DNA of 64,000 nucleotides from an uncultured Spirochaetales bacterium (GTDB lineage Bacteria; Spirochaetota; Spirochaetia; Sphaerochaetales; Sphaerochaetaceae): positions 49,988 through 113,987 of the forward strand of contig CASFDW010000005.1 in NCBI GenBank assembly GCA_949293595.1, written 5' to 3'. Positions 1 through 7,918 of the stretch are shown piece after piece. A model generated the notes under the pieces. The model saw only the letters and a list, made by a program, of their open reading frames with translations. It ran no database searches and was not told the DNA's origin. Numbering within the stretch: the stretch's first letter is position 1; each line of letters opens with the position of its first letter. A program made the translations under genes and the position numbers.

Positions 1-157
1 CGAGGTTTTCAAGCTCACGGGCGCCCACGGACGGCTGCCAGGAAGCCCTGGATCCGACAACGGCAAGGGCCAGTGCCTCGGCTTCGGACCTGAAGGATTC
101 CTCCAGGTCCCTTCCTTCGCGCCTTACCTTCTCGATATCCATATCCAAAACTTCCAT
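1..157 (-). CDS. Partial hypothetical protein (N-terminal 52 residues)
   Basis: An open frame starts at ATG 157 and runs off the left edge without a stop. The visible protein begins MEVLDMDIEKVRREGRDLEE and is rich in charged residues, as in an amphipathic helix, followed by a small-residue stretch (ALALAVVGSRASW). Initiation could also be at the second Met (residue 6). It diverges from the DbpA-domain gene to its right, and the space between them carries a good rightward promoter. I do not recognise the family. It is called a gene because the frame is open to the edge and the composition is protein-like, but only 52 codons are visible. Confidence 0.4.
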   Translation of the reverse strand, partial: MEVLDMDIEKVRREGRDLEESFRSEAEALALAVVGSRASWQPSVGARELENL

Positions 158-186
158 ATCGATATAGTTTAGCACATCTTGTTTTG

Positions 187-214
187 TTGACAAAGGGCAA
201 CTGGAAATTATATC
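187..214 (+). promoter_or_regulatory. Promoter of the DbpA-domain gene
   Basis: A perfect TTGACA (187-192) is followed after 16 bases by TATATC (209-214). The start would lie near 221, giving a 5' leader of about 80 bases before the ATG at 303. Confidence 0.5.
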
Positions 215-302
215 CTTTTCAAGCGGGATGTTATCCATCACACATCCGAAAAACAAGTGGTTGCAGACAATCACACAGCTCATCAAGGAGAACCTTTTCA
301 AA

Positions 303-890
303 ATGGAAAACGAAGCAGACAATCTTGCTCCAATGCTGGAAGAGAAAATCCGGCAGGTCATCACCAAAATCAGCACGGACCCGAATCCAGAAGAACTCGA
401 GAACATAAAGAAAATCATCCGTAAAAACGTACCGTTCTTCTCCCGCGGGGCCTTTTCCGCCTATCTTCTGAGGGAACTGGCAGCCTCGAGGCAGCCGAGG
501 GACGCAAAGAAGCCGTTCGACAGGGACAAGAAGGAAGTGAAGCCGGCATTGCAGAAAAAGAAGGAAGCCGTGCAGAAGCCACAGGAGGAGGAAAAGCCTC
601 ATCAGACCGAACAGGAAAAAGAGGAGAAGAAGGAGGATAAGGTCCTTCCGGAAGGAGCAAAGACACTCTATCTGAACATCGGCAAGATGAAGAGGCTCTA
701 CGCTAAGCAGCTCTCCTCACTTCTCCAGGAGGAGCTCGGAATCCAGAGGGAAGACATATACACCCTACGCATCCACGACAAGTATTCATTCATCACCATG
801 AGCGAGGAAAACTGCCAGAAAGCCATTGAAAAGCTCAACGGCATGGATATCAACGGCCGCACGGCCCAGATCAACTATTCCAACAGATAA
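303..890 (+). CDS. Stand-alone DbpA-type RNA-binding domain protein
   Basis: Protein of 195 residues. The C-terminal 75 residues (LYLNIGKMKRLY...DIYTLRIHDKYSFITM...GMDINGRTAQI) match the small RRM-like domain that DEAD-box helicases of the DbpA/CsdA kind carry at their C-terminus to bind structured RNA, but there is no helicase core. The middle (about residues 75-140) is a low-complexity Lys/Glu/Gln segment, probably disordered. ATG 303 is chosen because AAGGAG (285-290) lies upstream, though its 12-base spacing is long; an in-frame ATG at 228 would add 25 residues. The stop lies two bases before the next ATG, so the two genes are probably co-transcribed. Function unproven; an RNA-binding role is inferred from the domain. 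Confidence 0.75.
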   Translation: MENEADNLAPMLEEKIRQVITKISTDPNPEELENIKKIIRKNVPFFSRGAFSAYLLRELAASRQPRDAKKPFDRDKKEVKPALQKKKEAVQKPQEEEKPHQTEQEKEEKKEDKVLPEGAKTLYLNIGKMKRLYAKQLSSLLQEELGIQREDIYTLRIHDKYSFITMSEENCQKAIEKLNGMDINGRTAQINYSNR

Positions 891-892
891 AA

Positions 893-1534
893 ATGAGGAT
901 ACAGCCTTTTTCCCTGGGCATCGTCGGCACGAACTGCTACGTCGTATATGGATACGACGGTTGCAAGGCGTTGCTGGTGGATGCCCCGGACGGAATCGGA
1001 AAAGCGGCATCCTTCATCCAGGACAACAACCTAAAGCTCGAGGCCGTGCTGCTTACCCACGGACATTTCGACCATGTACTGGGGCTTGCGGAAATAAGCA
1101 GGATCTTTCCGGGAACGGAGGTGTTCGTCAGCTTGAAGGACAAGGATTACATCCTGTCCGGCGGACTTTTGAACAGACAGTTGCTCTCACTGCATTTTCC
1201 GGACATCCTCCGGGACTTTGGGAAGGATCTGGACGAACTTCCCGGAAGCCTCTCGTACTATGGGCAAAGCTGCCACGGGTTCGAAGTGATCGACACACCC
1301 GGACATACTCCGGGGTCGGTTTGCCTGTACAACAGGAAGGAGTCGTTGCTATTCTCGGGGGACACGCTTTTCATGTGCGGTTATGGCAGGACGGATTTTC
1401 CGAACGGGAACCAGATCCTGCTCATGCAGTCCCTGGAAAAGCTGTTCGACGGACTGGAAGGAAGCACAGACGTGCTTCCGGGACATGGTCCGGCAACGAC
1501 CATCGGTGCGGAAAAAGCCTGTCTGGGCCTGTAA
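893..1534 (+). CDS. Metallo-beta-lactamase-fold hydrolase (glyoxalase II-like)
   Basis: 213-residue single-domain MBL-fold enzyme. The zinc-binding set is intact: THGHFDH at 55-61, the histidine in DTPGHTPGS at about 138, the bridging Asp in SGDTLF at about 157 and the histidine in LPGHGP at about 198. The size and the GRTDFPNG segment fit the hydroxyacylglutathione hydrolase-like family of short thioester hydrolases, but the C-terminal substrate domain of true GloB is absent, so the substrate is unknown. It starts two bases after the preceding gene with no clear Shine-Dalgarno and probably relies on coupled translation. A terminator follows at 1562. Confidence 0.85.
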   Translation: MRIQPFSLGIVGTNCYVVYGYDGCKALLVDAPDGIGKAASFIQDNNLKLEAVLLTHGHFDHVLGLAEISRIFPGTEVFVSLKDKDYILSGGLLNRQLLSLHFPDILRDFGKDLDELPGSLSYYGQSCHGFEVIDTPGHTPGSVCLYNRKESLLFSGDTLFMCGYGRTDFPNGNQILLMQSLEKLFDGLEGSTDVLPGHGPATTIGAEKACLGL

Positions 1535-1561
1535 GACCGCATATGCGCCAAGAAAGAAACA

Positions 1562-1590
1562 GGGGATGCATCCAGGCATCCCCCGTTTTT
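1562..1590. terminator. Bidirectional Rho-independent terminator
   Basis: GGGGATGC (1562-1569) pairs with GCATCCCC (1576-1583), followed by CGTTTTT. The reverse strand also runs into a T-rich stretch, so it can serve both the MBL gene and the convergent DksA/TraR gene. Confidence 0.8.
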
Positions 1591-1594
1591 ATAA

Positions 1595-1948
1595 CTATCT
1601 TCCCAACCTTTCGTTCTCAGTCTTGCATTCTATGCAGAGGACCGCGGAAGGAATAGCCCTGAGCCGGCCTTCCGGAATCTTCTTCCCGCATTGCAGACAG
1701 AATCCGTATTTTCCATCGGCAATCCTTTTCAAAGCGCCCTCTATGGCCTTGAGCCTTTTCGCGTCCATCGCGTTAAGCGCTTCCATCTTTCTGTAAGCGG
1801 CATCATCGGAAGCAAGATCGCTTGAATCCCTTCCGCTCGCGGAAAGCGCTTCCTGGCGGAAATTATCCTCCTCCGAATTAAGCTTTTTCAACAGTTCGTC
1901 TCTTTCAGCTAGAAGACTTGCCTGCATTTCCTGTGTGAATGCGTCCAT
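1595..1948 (-). CDS. DksA/TraR-family C4 zinc-finger protein
   Basis: 117 residues: an N-terminal coiled-coil hairpin (about 1-78) and a C-terminal C4 zinc finger with Cys84, Cys87, Cys105 and Cys108 (FCLQCGKK...LCIECK). This is the architecture of DksA/TraR proteins, which insert a coiled coil into the RNA polymerase secondary channel. The coiled-coil tip has a DSSDLASDDA segment. The tip of E. coli DksA carries essential aspartates, so polymerase binding is plausible, although many short members of this family have other or unknown roles. The ATG is preceded by a purine-rich AAAGGGGGC. It converges on the MBL gene. Confidence 0.85.
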   Translation of the reverse strand: MDAFTQEMQASLLAERDELLKKLNSEEDNFRQEALSASGRDSSDLASDDAAYRKMEALNAMDAKRLKAIEGALKRIADGKYGFCLQCGKKIPEGRLRAIPSAVLCIECKTENERLGR

Positions 1949-2043
1949 CTTTAGCCCCCTTTCCTATATTATGAATGTAAAATACAATACCACCGGGTGG
2001 AGGTCAAGAAAAAATGCAAAGAAAAGCAAAAATATGCAGGCCG

Positions 2044-2268
2044 TCACTGCCCGGCGCCGTCCTCGTCCCCATGCTTCAAGGCCTCTAAAAACCGTCTTGT
2101 GGTCCTGATCATGAAGGTCATGACAAAAACGTATACGAGAAAGACAACCAAGGCCGCCCAACGCGGTCCCGTATAGGCAAGGAGCAGGAAAAAGAATCCG
2201 AGCGTCATGAACACCGCGAGGAACGAAACCGACAGGACGATGCGCCTTCTCCTGTCCCCATCCTTCAC
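2044..2268 (-). CDS. Small two-helix membrane protein
   Basis: 74 residues with a basic N-terminus (KDGDRRRR), two hydrophobic helices (about 11-30 and 36-53) and a charged tail. The start is GTG 2268, which overlaps the stop of thrH by four bases (GTGA) and has GGGGAGG about eight bases upstream, so it is translationally coupled to thrH. No family is recognised and no function can be assigned. The charge pattern suggests both termini are cytoplasmic. Confidence 0.7.
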   Translation of the reverse strand: MKDGDRRRRIVLSVSFLAVFMTLGFFFLLLAYTGPRWAALVVFLVYVFVMTFMIRTTRRFLEALKHGDEDGAGQ

Positions 2269-2867
2269 TTGAAAGCCTCCCCGATGATCGAGATGAAGGC
2301 GGAATAATCAGTGCAGTGAGGAAGGTCCGGATTCTCCCTCAGGATGTTTTCGGGAGCTCTGAACAGGCAGCCGCTGTCGGCCTTCCTTATCATGGCAAGA
2401 TCGTTGTAGCTGTCACCGGCGGCGAACACCTTCATTCCTATGCCCTGAAGTGCTTCCACAGCCTTCATCTTGCCGTTCTCCTGCCTCATCCTTATATCCT
2501 CCAGCATGCCGCAGGAATCTATTTTGAGACTGTTGCAGAATATCGTGGGCCATCCGAGCTGCCTCATCAGGGGTGAGGCGAATTCGGAAAAGGTGTCGGA
2601 AAGGATTATCACCTGGTACCGGCTCCTGATCTCGTCCAGAAATTCCCGTGCACCGTCAAGAGGACGGATGCGGGAGATCACATCCTGTATGTCGGAAAGC
2701 CTGAGCCCGCGCCCACGCAGTATGTCCATGCGGTAATGCATGAGCTTGTTGTAATCCGGTTCGTCGCGCGTGGTGCGCTTGAGCTCGGCGATGCCGGTCT
2801 CGTTCGAAAAAGCGATCCAAATCTCGGGTACCAAGACCCCCTCGAGGTCCAAACAGATGACATTCAT
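2265..2867 (-). CDS. thrH: ThrH-type phosphoserine phosphatase / homoserine phosphotransferase
   Basis: 200 residues, the normal length for ThrH. HAD motif I is CLDLEGVLVPE with nucleophile Asp6 and Glu in place of the usual second Asp, which is the ThrH signature. Motif II is ILSDTFSEF and motif IV GDSYNDLAM. ThrH of Pseudomonas dephosphorylates phosphoserine and can transfer the phosphate to homoserine. The small cap insert (DEPDYNKLMHYRMDILRGRGLRL) is also typical. There is no Shine-Dalgarno; an extended -10 lies six bases before ATG. It is transcribed away from the DMT transporter and overlaps the small membrane gene downstream. Confidence 0.88.
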   Translation of the reverse strand: MNVICLDLEGVLVPEIWIAFSNETGIAELKRTTRDEPDYNKLMHYRMDILRGRGLRLSDIQDVISRIRPLDGAREFLDEIRSRYQVIILSDTFSEFASPLMRQLGWPTIFCNSLKIDSCGMLEDIRMRQENGKMKAVEALQGIGMKVFAAGDSYNDLAMIRKADSGCLFRAPENILRENPDLPHCTDYSAFISIIGEAFK

Positions 2868-2873
2868 GGCAAA

Positions 2874-2882
2874 AGTATAGCA
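2874..2882 (-). promoter_or_regulatory. Extended -10 for leaderless thrH
   Basis: On the minus strand TGCTATACT is followed by six bases (TTTGCC) and then the ATG at 2867. TGn plus TATACT is a strong extended -10, which puts the transcript start at or next to the A of the start codon. Confidence 0.6.
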
Positions 2883-2920
2883 AAACAGCCCAGGCTATGG
2901 AACAAGATGCAGGGGGTGCA

Positions 2921-2926
2921 TATAAT
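2921..2926 (+). promoter_or_regulatory. -10 element immediately upstream of the DMT gene
   Basis: A consensus TATAAT ends nine bases before the ATG at 2936 and there is no Shine-Dalgarno in the gap. The leader would be 0-3 bases. No convincing -35 is seen. Confidence 0.45.
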
Positions 2927-2935
2927 AAAAACCCT

Positions 2936-3844
2936 ATGAAAACGCTCATCCCCTACCTCACCGCATTCATCACGGGATCGGTCATCTCGGTCATGGTGGT
3001 GTTCAACACTGAATTCGGACGTCTGACATCGAGCGAGGTCTCGCTGATAGCAAACCAGATCGTCGGCATACTGGTGCTCTCCGCAATAATTCTCGCACTC
3101 CCGCACAACAGGCTGGTAAACCCCGAGAGGAAAAAGGCGCCATGGTATCTTTTTTTCGGAGGTCTTTTCGGAGTCTTCATAATCAGCGCGAATTATGTCG
3201 GAGTGACCAAGACCGGTGCCACCATCGCGATGGCGGGAGCGGTGTTCGGACAGAGCCTCGTCGGACTTGTGATGGACCTGACGGGATTCATGGGAGTAAG
3301 CAGGCGGAAGATAAGGGCACGGCGCTGGGCAGGACTGGCCGTGTGCTTCATGGGGATTGTTGCGATGTTCTCGGGCGGGGAACGGACAAATCCCGCATAT
3401 CTGGCCCCGAGCGTGGCCGCGGGCGTGCTCACGATGATACAGATGGTGTACAACAGCAGGCTCTCGTCATACAACGGGCCCTTCCATGCGGCCAGGGTCA
3501 ACGTGATATCGGGACTTTTCGGAGCCCTGGCCTATTCTTTCATCTTCCATTCAGACACGACAATCACAGGATTCAGGGCGCTGGCGGACGTGCCGGTCCA
3601 CCTCATCGTCGCAGGAGGCCTGACAGCCTGCATCGTCGTCGTAAACACGAACATTGTCATTCCAAAGATACCTGCCGTGTATTCGGCGCTGCTCCTGTCC
3701 TGCGGGCAGATAATTGCCGCGGTATTCTTCGACCTGATGCTATATGCGGTATTCACACCGGCACTGCTTGCCGGAGCAGTCGTGATAATAGCGGGAATCC
3801 TCATAGGTATGGAAAAGGATCAGTCTATGGGATCCTCGTCCTGA
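2936..3844 (+). CDS. DMT-superfamily transporter, YdcZ type
   Basis: 302-residue polytopic membrane protein with about ten hydrophobic helices in two five-helix repeats. GGLFGVFIISANYVGVTKTGATIA in repeat 1 is echoed by GGLTACIVVVNTNIVIPKIPAVYS in repeat 2, the duplicated YdcZ (DUF606) arrangement within the drug/metabolite transporter superfamily. Substrate unknown. ATG 2936 starts the first helix directly; an upstream in-frame ATG at 2897 would add 13 non-conserved residues ahead of the -10. The last 25 bases overlap the end of the convergent AI-2E-family gene. Confidence 0.82.
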   Translation: MKTLIPYLTAFITGSVISVMVVFNTEFGRLTSSEVSLIANQIVGILVLSAIILALPHNRLVNPERKKAPWYLFFGGLFGVFIISANYVGVTKTGATIAMAGAVFGQSLVGLVMDLTGFMGVSRRKIRARRWAGLAVCFMGIVAMFSGGERTNPAYLAPSVAAGVLTMIQMVYNSRLSSYNGPFHAARVNVISGLFGALAYSFIFHSDTTITGFRALADVPVHLIVAGGLTACIVVVNTNIVIPKIPAVYSALLLSCGQIIAAVFFDLMLYAVFTPALLAGAVVIIAGILIGMEKDQSMGSSS

Positions 3845-5031
3845 TCCATGCCGGATCCGGGATTGTGTCCGACAGGCATCTCGACATCGAAATTCGGAAG
3901 CTCCGCATCAAGCCTCTCGATCTTCTTCTTCCTACGGTTGGATTTCCTGCTCTCCTCACGGTAGTCCTTTTTAAGGAATTTTCCGGTCGAAAGAAAGACG
4001 GCCACACCCTTGAGGCTCGGGATGTTTGCACATACGATCTGCAGCATCGAGGTCAGAGGCACGGCGAGAAACATTCCCACAAGCCCCCACAGGTATCCCC
4101 AGATAGCCAATGAAAGAAGGATGACGAGGGGAGAAATGTTGAGCTGCACGCCCTGCAGCCTCGGATCGATTATGTTTCCGACTATCATCTCGATGCTGAT
4201 CATCATTATCGCTATGTATATGATCGTCCCCCAGCTTCCCATGAACTGTATTATCGCCATGAGGATCGTTCCCGCCGTGACGATTATGCTGCCGATCGTC
4301 GGAATGAAATTGAGCACGAACGCAAGGACTCCCCACACAAGTGCGAAATCCAGCCCCGTCAGCAGGGCTACAAGATAGAAGAGAACTCCGGTTATGAGCG
4401 ATATGACGGTCTTGAGCAGCACGTACTTGGAGACCTGGCGGTTCATCTTCATTCCAAGCTTGCTGAACTTCTGCCCTCGCTCCCTCGGGAGGATCGACAT
4501 CACCTTGGGCATGAACGACTGCCTCTCGAAGAGGAGGAAAAGCAGGTAGACGAACACCATCATCGCATCGGAAAGGATTCCCAGGAATTTGCTGAAGAAC
4601 GACGTGAGATACCCCTTCACAACCCCGCTCCAGTCTATGTTGAGGGAATTCAGCAGGGAAAAATCCCCAGGTTCCTCGTCGAACAGACCTGCGATGTGCT
4701 GGCTTATCATCACATCGAGCTTGCTGAGCCTCGCGACATAGAAGTCGAACTTCGAAATCAGCATGTTGACCATCTGGAAGAGTATGTAGACGATCAAGAG
4801 GAAAAGAATCAGGACCAACCCCATCGCGGCTATGATCGAAAGGACGTTGGGAACCTTCAGCTTGTCAAGCCTGTTCAAAAGAGGGTTCATCATGATGAAA
4901 AGGAAGATCGCTATCGCAAAAGGCAGCACGGAATCCTTGCCGATCTTCAATAAAAAAGCAGCCAGGATCACGGCCATGAAAGCCAATATCCCCCGTATCT
5001 GCTTTATGTAGCCGGTCTCCATTTTGTCCAT
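3820..5031 (-). CDS. AI-2E family (PerM/TqsA) transporter
   Basis: About 403 residues with eight predicted helices: paired N-terminal helices, a soluble middle (about 80-200, ISKFDFYVARLSKLDVMISQ...), then a helix cluster containing FIPTIGSIIVTAG and IDPRLQGVQLNISPLVILLSLAIWGYLWG, the hallmark of this family. Characterised members export autoinducer-2 (TqsA) or sodium and protons; the substrate here is unknown. The C-terminus is a basic, acidic-ended tail. ATG 5031 is preferred because a TAAAAT hexamer ends seven bases upstream and no Shine-Dalgarno exists; a TTG at 5067 would add 12 residues. It overlaps the convergent DMT gene by 25 bases. Confidence 0.85.
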   Translation of the reverse strand: MDKMETGYIKQIRGILAFMAVILAAFLLKIGKDSVLPFAIAIFLFIMMNPLLNRLDKLKVPNVLSIIAAMGLVLILFLLIVYILFQMVNMLISKFDFYVARLSKLDVMISQHIAGLFDEEPGDFSLLNSLNIDWSGVVKGYLTSFFSKFLGILSDAMMVFVYLLFLLFERQSFMPKVMSILPRERGQKFSKLGMKMNRQVSKYVLLKTVISLITGVLFYLVALLTGLDFALVWGVLAFVLNFIPTIGSIIVTAGTILMAIIQFMGSWGTIIYIAIMMISIEMIVGNIIDPRLQGVQLNISPLVILLSLAIWGYLWGLVGMFLAVPLTSMLQIVCANIPSLKGVAVFLSTGKFLKKDYREESRKSNRRKKKIERLDAELPNFDVEMPVGHNPGSGMDQDEDPID

Positions 5032-5038
5032 AATTTGG

Positions 5039-5044
5039 ATTTTA
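5039..5044 (-). promoter_or_regulatory. -10 for leaderless AI-2E-family gene
   Basis: Minus-strand TAAAAT is followed by CCAAATT and the ATG at 5031: a seven-base gap without a ribosome-binding site. Confidence 0.45.
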
Positions 5045-5074
5045 CTGTCTATGGATAAAAAAAACAATATAATC

Positions 5075-5080
5075 TAATAT
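5075..5080 (+). promoter_or_regulatory. -10 for leaderless trmJ
   Basis: TAATAT is followed by GTGACAC and ATG 5088, a seven-base gap. A consensus TATAAT also sits at 5068-5073 and would give a leader of about seven bases. Neither allows a Shine-Dalgarno. Confidence 0.45.
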
Positions 5081-5087
5081 GTGACAC

Positions 5088-5831
5088 ATGGATAAAAACT
5101 ATTTGGACAGGATAAGGATAGTGCTCGTGGAGACGCAGGACGGAGCCAACATCGGCAGCGTATGCAGGGCCATGAAGACAATGGGGCTGACGAACCTTGT
5201 CCTCGTCACAGATAAGCAATACGACGAGAACCGGGTCAGGACGCTGGCTTTGCATGCATCGGATTTGTGGGAGAACAGAAAGGAATTCAGGACGATAGAC
5301 GAGGCGGTTTCCGACAGCATCCTTGTCGTGGGAGCGACGAGGAGGCGCGGCAAGTTCCGCAAGATGAGCGCCTACAGCCCGGAACAACTGGCGCAGAAGC
5401 TTTCCGAGATGCCGGAGGGCGCGGTCTCCATTTTGTTCGGAAGAGAGGCGGACGGCCTCAGGGACGACGAGGTGGCGAAGTGCTCGTCGATCGTCACGAT
5501 ACCGACCAGCCCTCTCTTCCCTTCCCTGAACCTATCGCAGGCGGTGCAGATCATCGCATACGAGCTGTTCCTGGCATCAAGCCCATACAAGGCGGGCATG
5601 ACAGCGGTGAGCCACTCCAGGATAGCCTCCGCCGTATCCGGCATGTCCGAGCATCTTGAAAACATCGGATACTACAAATGGGACGAGGAGAAGAAGTGGA
5701 CCGAGCAGTTTTTGTGCGACATCTGCGAGCGCGCGGGGCTCAGCGAGAGCGAGATGCAGAGATTCGAAAAGATATTCGGCAAGGTGGACAAGATCAAGAT
5801 CCACAAGGAAAGGGGGAATGAAAATGGCTGA
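5088..5831 (+). CDS. trmJ: TrmJ-like tRNA 2'-O-methyltransferase (SPOUT/TrmH family)
   Basis: 247 residues. The N-terminal SPOUT domain has IRIVLVETQDGANIGSVCRAM (motif 1 with the conserved Asn) and MGLTNLVLV, then ILFGREADGLRDDEV (motif 2, GxE) and IPTSPLFPSLNLSQAVQIIAYEL (motif 3). The C-terminal extension of about 80 residues resembles the TrmJ C-terminal domain. TrmJ methylates ribose 32 of tRNAs using S-adenosylmethionine. The start is ATG 5088, with no Shine-Dalgarno and a -10 immediately upstream. The stop overlaps the next start by eight bases, so it leads a trmJ-GDPD-DUF362 operon. Confidence 0.85.
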   Translation: MDKNYLDRIRIVLVETQDGANIGSVCRAMKTMGLTNLVLVTDKQYDENRVRTLALHASDLWENRKEFRTIDEAVSDSILVVGATRRRGKFRKMSAYSPEQLAQKLSEMPEGAVSILFGREADGLRDDEVAKCSSIVTIPTSPLFPSLNLSQAVQIIAYELFLASSPYKAGMTAVSHSRIASAVSGMSEHLENIGYYKWDEEKKWTEQFLCDICERAGLSESEMQRFEKIFGKVDKIKIHKERGNENG

Positions 5832-6627
5832 CGAATCCTTTTTGACTCCTATGCCGCGCGTGGTGGCGCACCGCGGCGACAGCAAAAACTATCCGGAGAA
5901 CACATTGGAGGCGTTCCGTTCGGCGGTCGGCATGGGAATCGACGTGGTTGAGACGGACGTGCATCTTTCGAAGGACGGGGTGCTGGTGATCTGGCACGAC
6001 CCAACGCTGGAGAGGAACACGGATGGCAGGGGAACGGTTGAAAGCCACACGCTCGGCGAGCTGAAGGCCCTCGATGCGGGATACACGTTCACAAAGGACG
6101 GGGGAAAGACATTCCCGTTCCGCGGCCATGGAATCAGGATGTGCACGCTCGAGGAGGCTTTGGCCGAATGTCCGCACCAGCGGTTCAACGTCGATCTGAA
6201 AAGCACGGACACTGCGATCGTCGACGAATTCATAAGGGTGGTCAGGAAACACGGGGCCCAGAACAGGGTCGTCGGGGCATCGTTCCATTTCAGGAACCTG
6301 AAGCTGTTGAGGGCCAAGACTCCGGAAATACTTACAAGCGTCACGACCCAGGAGGTCGTCGGCCTGCTGCTCAGGCAGAAGCTGCACCTGTTGCCGGAAT
6401 CCTTTCCAAGGAAGATCATCTTCCAGGTACCTATCAGGCAGGCGGGGATCAACGTCATCACCCCGCGCTTCGTCCGGGACATGAAGGCGCGCGGTGCGGT
6501 CGTCATGGTATGGACGATAAACGACGAGGAGACGATGAGGCATCTTTTCTCGATCGGTGTGGACTCGGTGATGACCGACGATCCCGCTCTCGTGATAAAG
6601 GTGGCAAAAGACATGGGGATACGCTGA
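5824..6627 (+). CDS. Glycerophosphodiester phosphodiesterase
   Basis: 267 residues, a TIM-barrel GDPD that releases glycerol 3-phosphate from glycerophosphodiesters. The catalytic set is visible: AHRGDS (His16, Arg17), NTLEAF, ETDVHLSKDG (Glu43, Asp45) and WHDPTLERNTDG (His58). The C-terminal IKVWTINDEE-like strand is present as VVMVWTINDEETM, with MTDDPALVI following. There is no signal peptide, so it acts in the cytoplasm and probably recycles lipid head groups, as UgpQ does. It starts inside the end of trmJ with AGGGGG just upstream. The neighbours do not explain its role. Confidence 0.9.
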   Translation: MADESFLTPMPRVVAHRGDSKNYPENTLEAFRSAVGMGIDVVETDVHLSKDGVLVIWHDPTLERNTDGRGTVESHTLGELKALDAGYTFTKDGGKTFPFRGHGIRMCTLEEALAECPHQRFNVDLKSTDTAIVDEFIRVVRKHGAQNRVVGASFHFRNLKLLRAKTPEILTSVTTQEVVGLLLRQKLHLLPESFPRKIIFQVPIRQAGINVITPRFVRDMKARGAVVMVWTINDEETMRHLFSIGVDSVMTDDPALVIKVAKDMGIR

Positions 6628-6641
6628 AGACAGGGGGATAT

Positions 6642-7751
6642 ATGAAAAGCGATGTTTATTATTCGGATCTGAGGACCGGTTTCAACAACAGTCTTCTGGA
6701 CAAGCTTGAAAGACTTATCACAAGGGCGGGAATCGGGAACATCGACTTCGACGGGAAGTTCGTCGCTGTCAAGATCCATTTCGGAGAACCCGGCAACCTG
6801 GCATTTCTGCGCCCGAACTGGGCGAAGGTGGTCTGCGACAAGATAAAGGAACTCGGAGGCAGGCCGTTTCTGACCGACTGCAACACGCTATATGTCGGCG
6901 GGAGGAAGAACGCGCTCGACCATATCGACGCGGCCTACACAAACGGATTCACCCCGCTTTCGACCGGTGTCCACGTGATAATAGCGGACGGGCTCAAGGG
7001 AACCGACGAGGAGGAGGTCCCAGTGGAGGGTGGCAGGTATGTGAAGACCGCCAAGATCGGCAGGGCCGTCATGGATGCCGACGTGTTCATCTCCCTGAAC
7101 CATTTCAAGGGACATGAGTCCACCGGGTTCGGCGGCGCGCTCAAGAACATAGGCATGGGGTGCGGCAGCAGGGCCGGGAAGATGGAGATGCACACTATGG
7201 GCAAACCGGTAGCGGACAAGGACCTGTGCATCGGATGTGGCAGATGCGGCAGGATATGCGCGCACGGCGCACCCAGCTTCGATGAAAAGGGAAAATGCAG
7301 CATAGATGCCGACAAGTGCGTGGGCTGTGGAAGATGCATAGGGGTTTGTCCCAAGGATGCGATCGAGCCGACGAACTACAACAGCAACGACGAGCTCAAC
7401 TGCAGGATGATGGAATATGCGAAGGCCGTAGTGCAGAACCGGCCGGCCTTCCACATATCGATAGCGGTCGACATCTCGCCCAACTGCGACTGCCACAACG
7501 AGAACGACATGCCGATCGTACCTAACGTCGGGATGTTCGCATCGTTCGACCCTGTTGCCCTTGACCAGGCGTGCGCCGACATGGTGAACCGCCAGCAGAT
7601 GAACGCGGGCTCCGCCCTGTCCGAGGCATCGGAACACACCCACGACCATTTCAGGGACATACATCCGGACACGAACTGGAAGCAGGGGTTGGAGTACGCC
7701 GAAAGAATAGGACTCGGGACAAGGGAGTACAACCTTGTCAAAGTCAACTGA
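6642..7751 (+). CDS. DUF362 protein with two [4Fe-4S] ferredoxin motifs
   Basis: 369 residues. The N-terminal two thirds is a DUF362 domain (VAVKIHFGEPGNLAFLRPNW, NTLYVGGRKNALDH, ISLNHFKGHESTGFGGALKN). A bacterial-type 2[4Fe-4S] module follows: Cys196, 199, 202, 206 in CIGCGRCGRIC and Cys226, 229, 232, 236 in CVGCGRCIGVC. The C-terminus returns to the DUF362 fold (ISPNCDCHNENDMPIVPNVGMFASFDPVALDQA). Members are presumed redox proteins of unknown substrate and are common in anaerobes. The ATG is preceded by AGGGGGA and lies 14 bases after the GDPD gene. A strong terminator follows. Confidence 0.85.
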   Translation: MKSDVYYSDLRTGFNNSLLDKLERLITRAGIGNIDFDGKFVAVKIHFGEPGNLAFLRPNWAKVVCDKIKELGGRPFLTDCNTLYVGGRKNALDHIDAAYTNGFTPLSTGVHVIIADGLKGTDEEEVPVEGGRYVKTAKIGRAVMDADVFISLNHFKGHESTGFGGALKNIGMGCGSRAGKMEMHTMGKPVADKDLCIGCGRCGRICAHGAPSFDEKGKCSIDADKCVGCGRCIGVCPKDAIEPTNYNSNDELNCRMMEYAKAVVQNRPAFHISIAVDISPNCDCHNENDMPIVPNVGMFASFDPVALDQACADMVNRQQMNAGSALSEASEHTHDHFRDIHPDTNWKQGLEYAERIGLGTREYNLVKVN

Positions 7752-7767
7752 AAAACCTGCAATCCTG

Positions 7768-7796
7768 GCCGGAAGTGTCATTTCCGGCCTTTTTTC
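7768..7796 (+). terminator. Rho-independent terminator after the trmJ operon
   Basis: GGCCGGAA (7768-7775) pairs with TTCCGGCC (7783-7790) across a seven-base loop and is followed by six T. Confidence 0.88.
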
Positions 7797-7918
7797 ATCT
7801 TTTCACACACATTGCACATAATCCTCACAATAACCTTATCATTCAACATCACAACTATGGATTGTTTCCCTACCAAGCACACCGAAAGATACGAAATTCT
7901 AGGTATGGAGAAACAAAA

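Noticed and set aside
826..1656. 276-codon plus-strand frame over the MBL gene
   Set aside because: Arg/Gly/Pro-rich shadow of the 893-1534 gene, which has full MBL motifs in its own frame.
6141..6641. Upstream extension of the DUF362 frame by 167 codons
   Set aside because: Lies inside the GDPD gene out of frame; DUF362 homology begins at the ATG at 6642.
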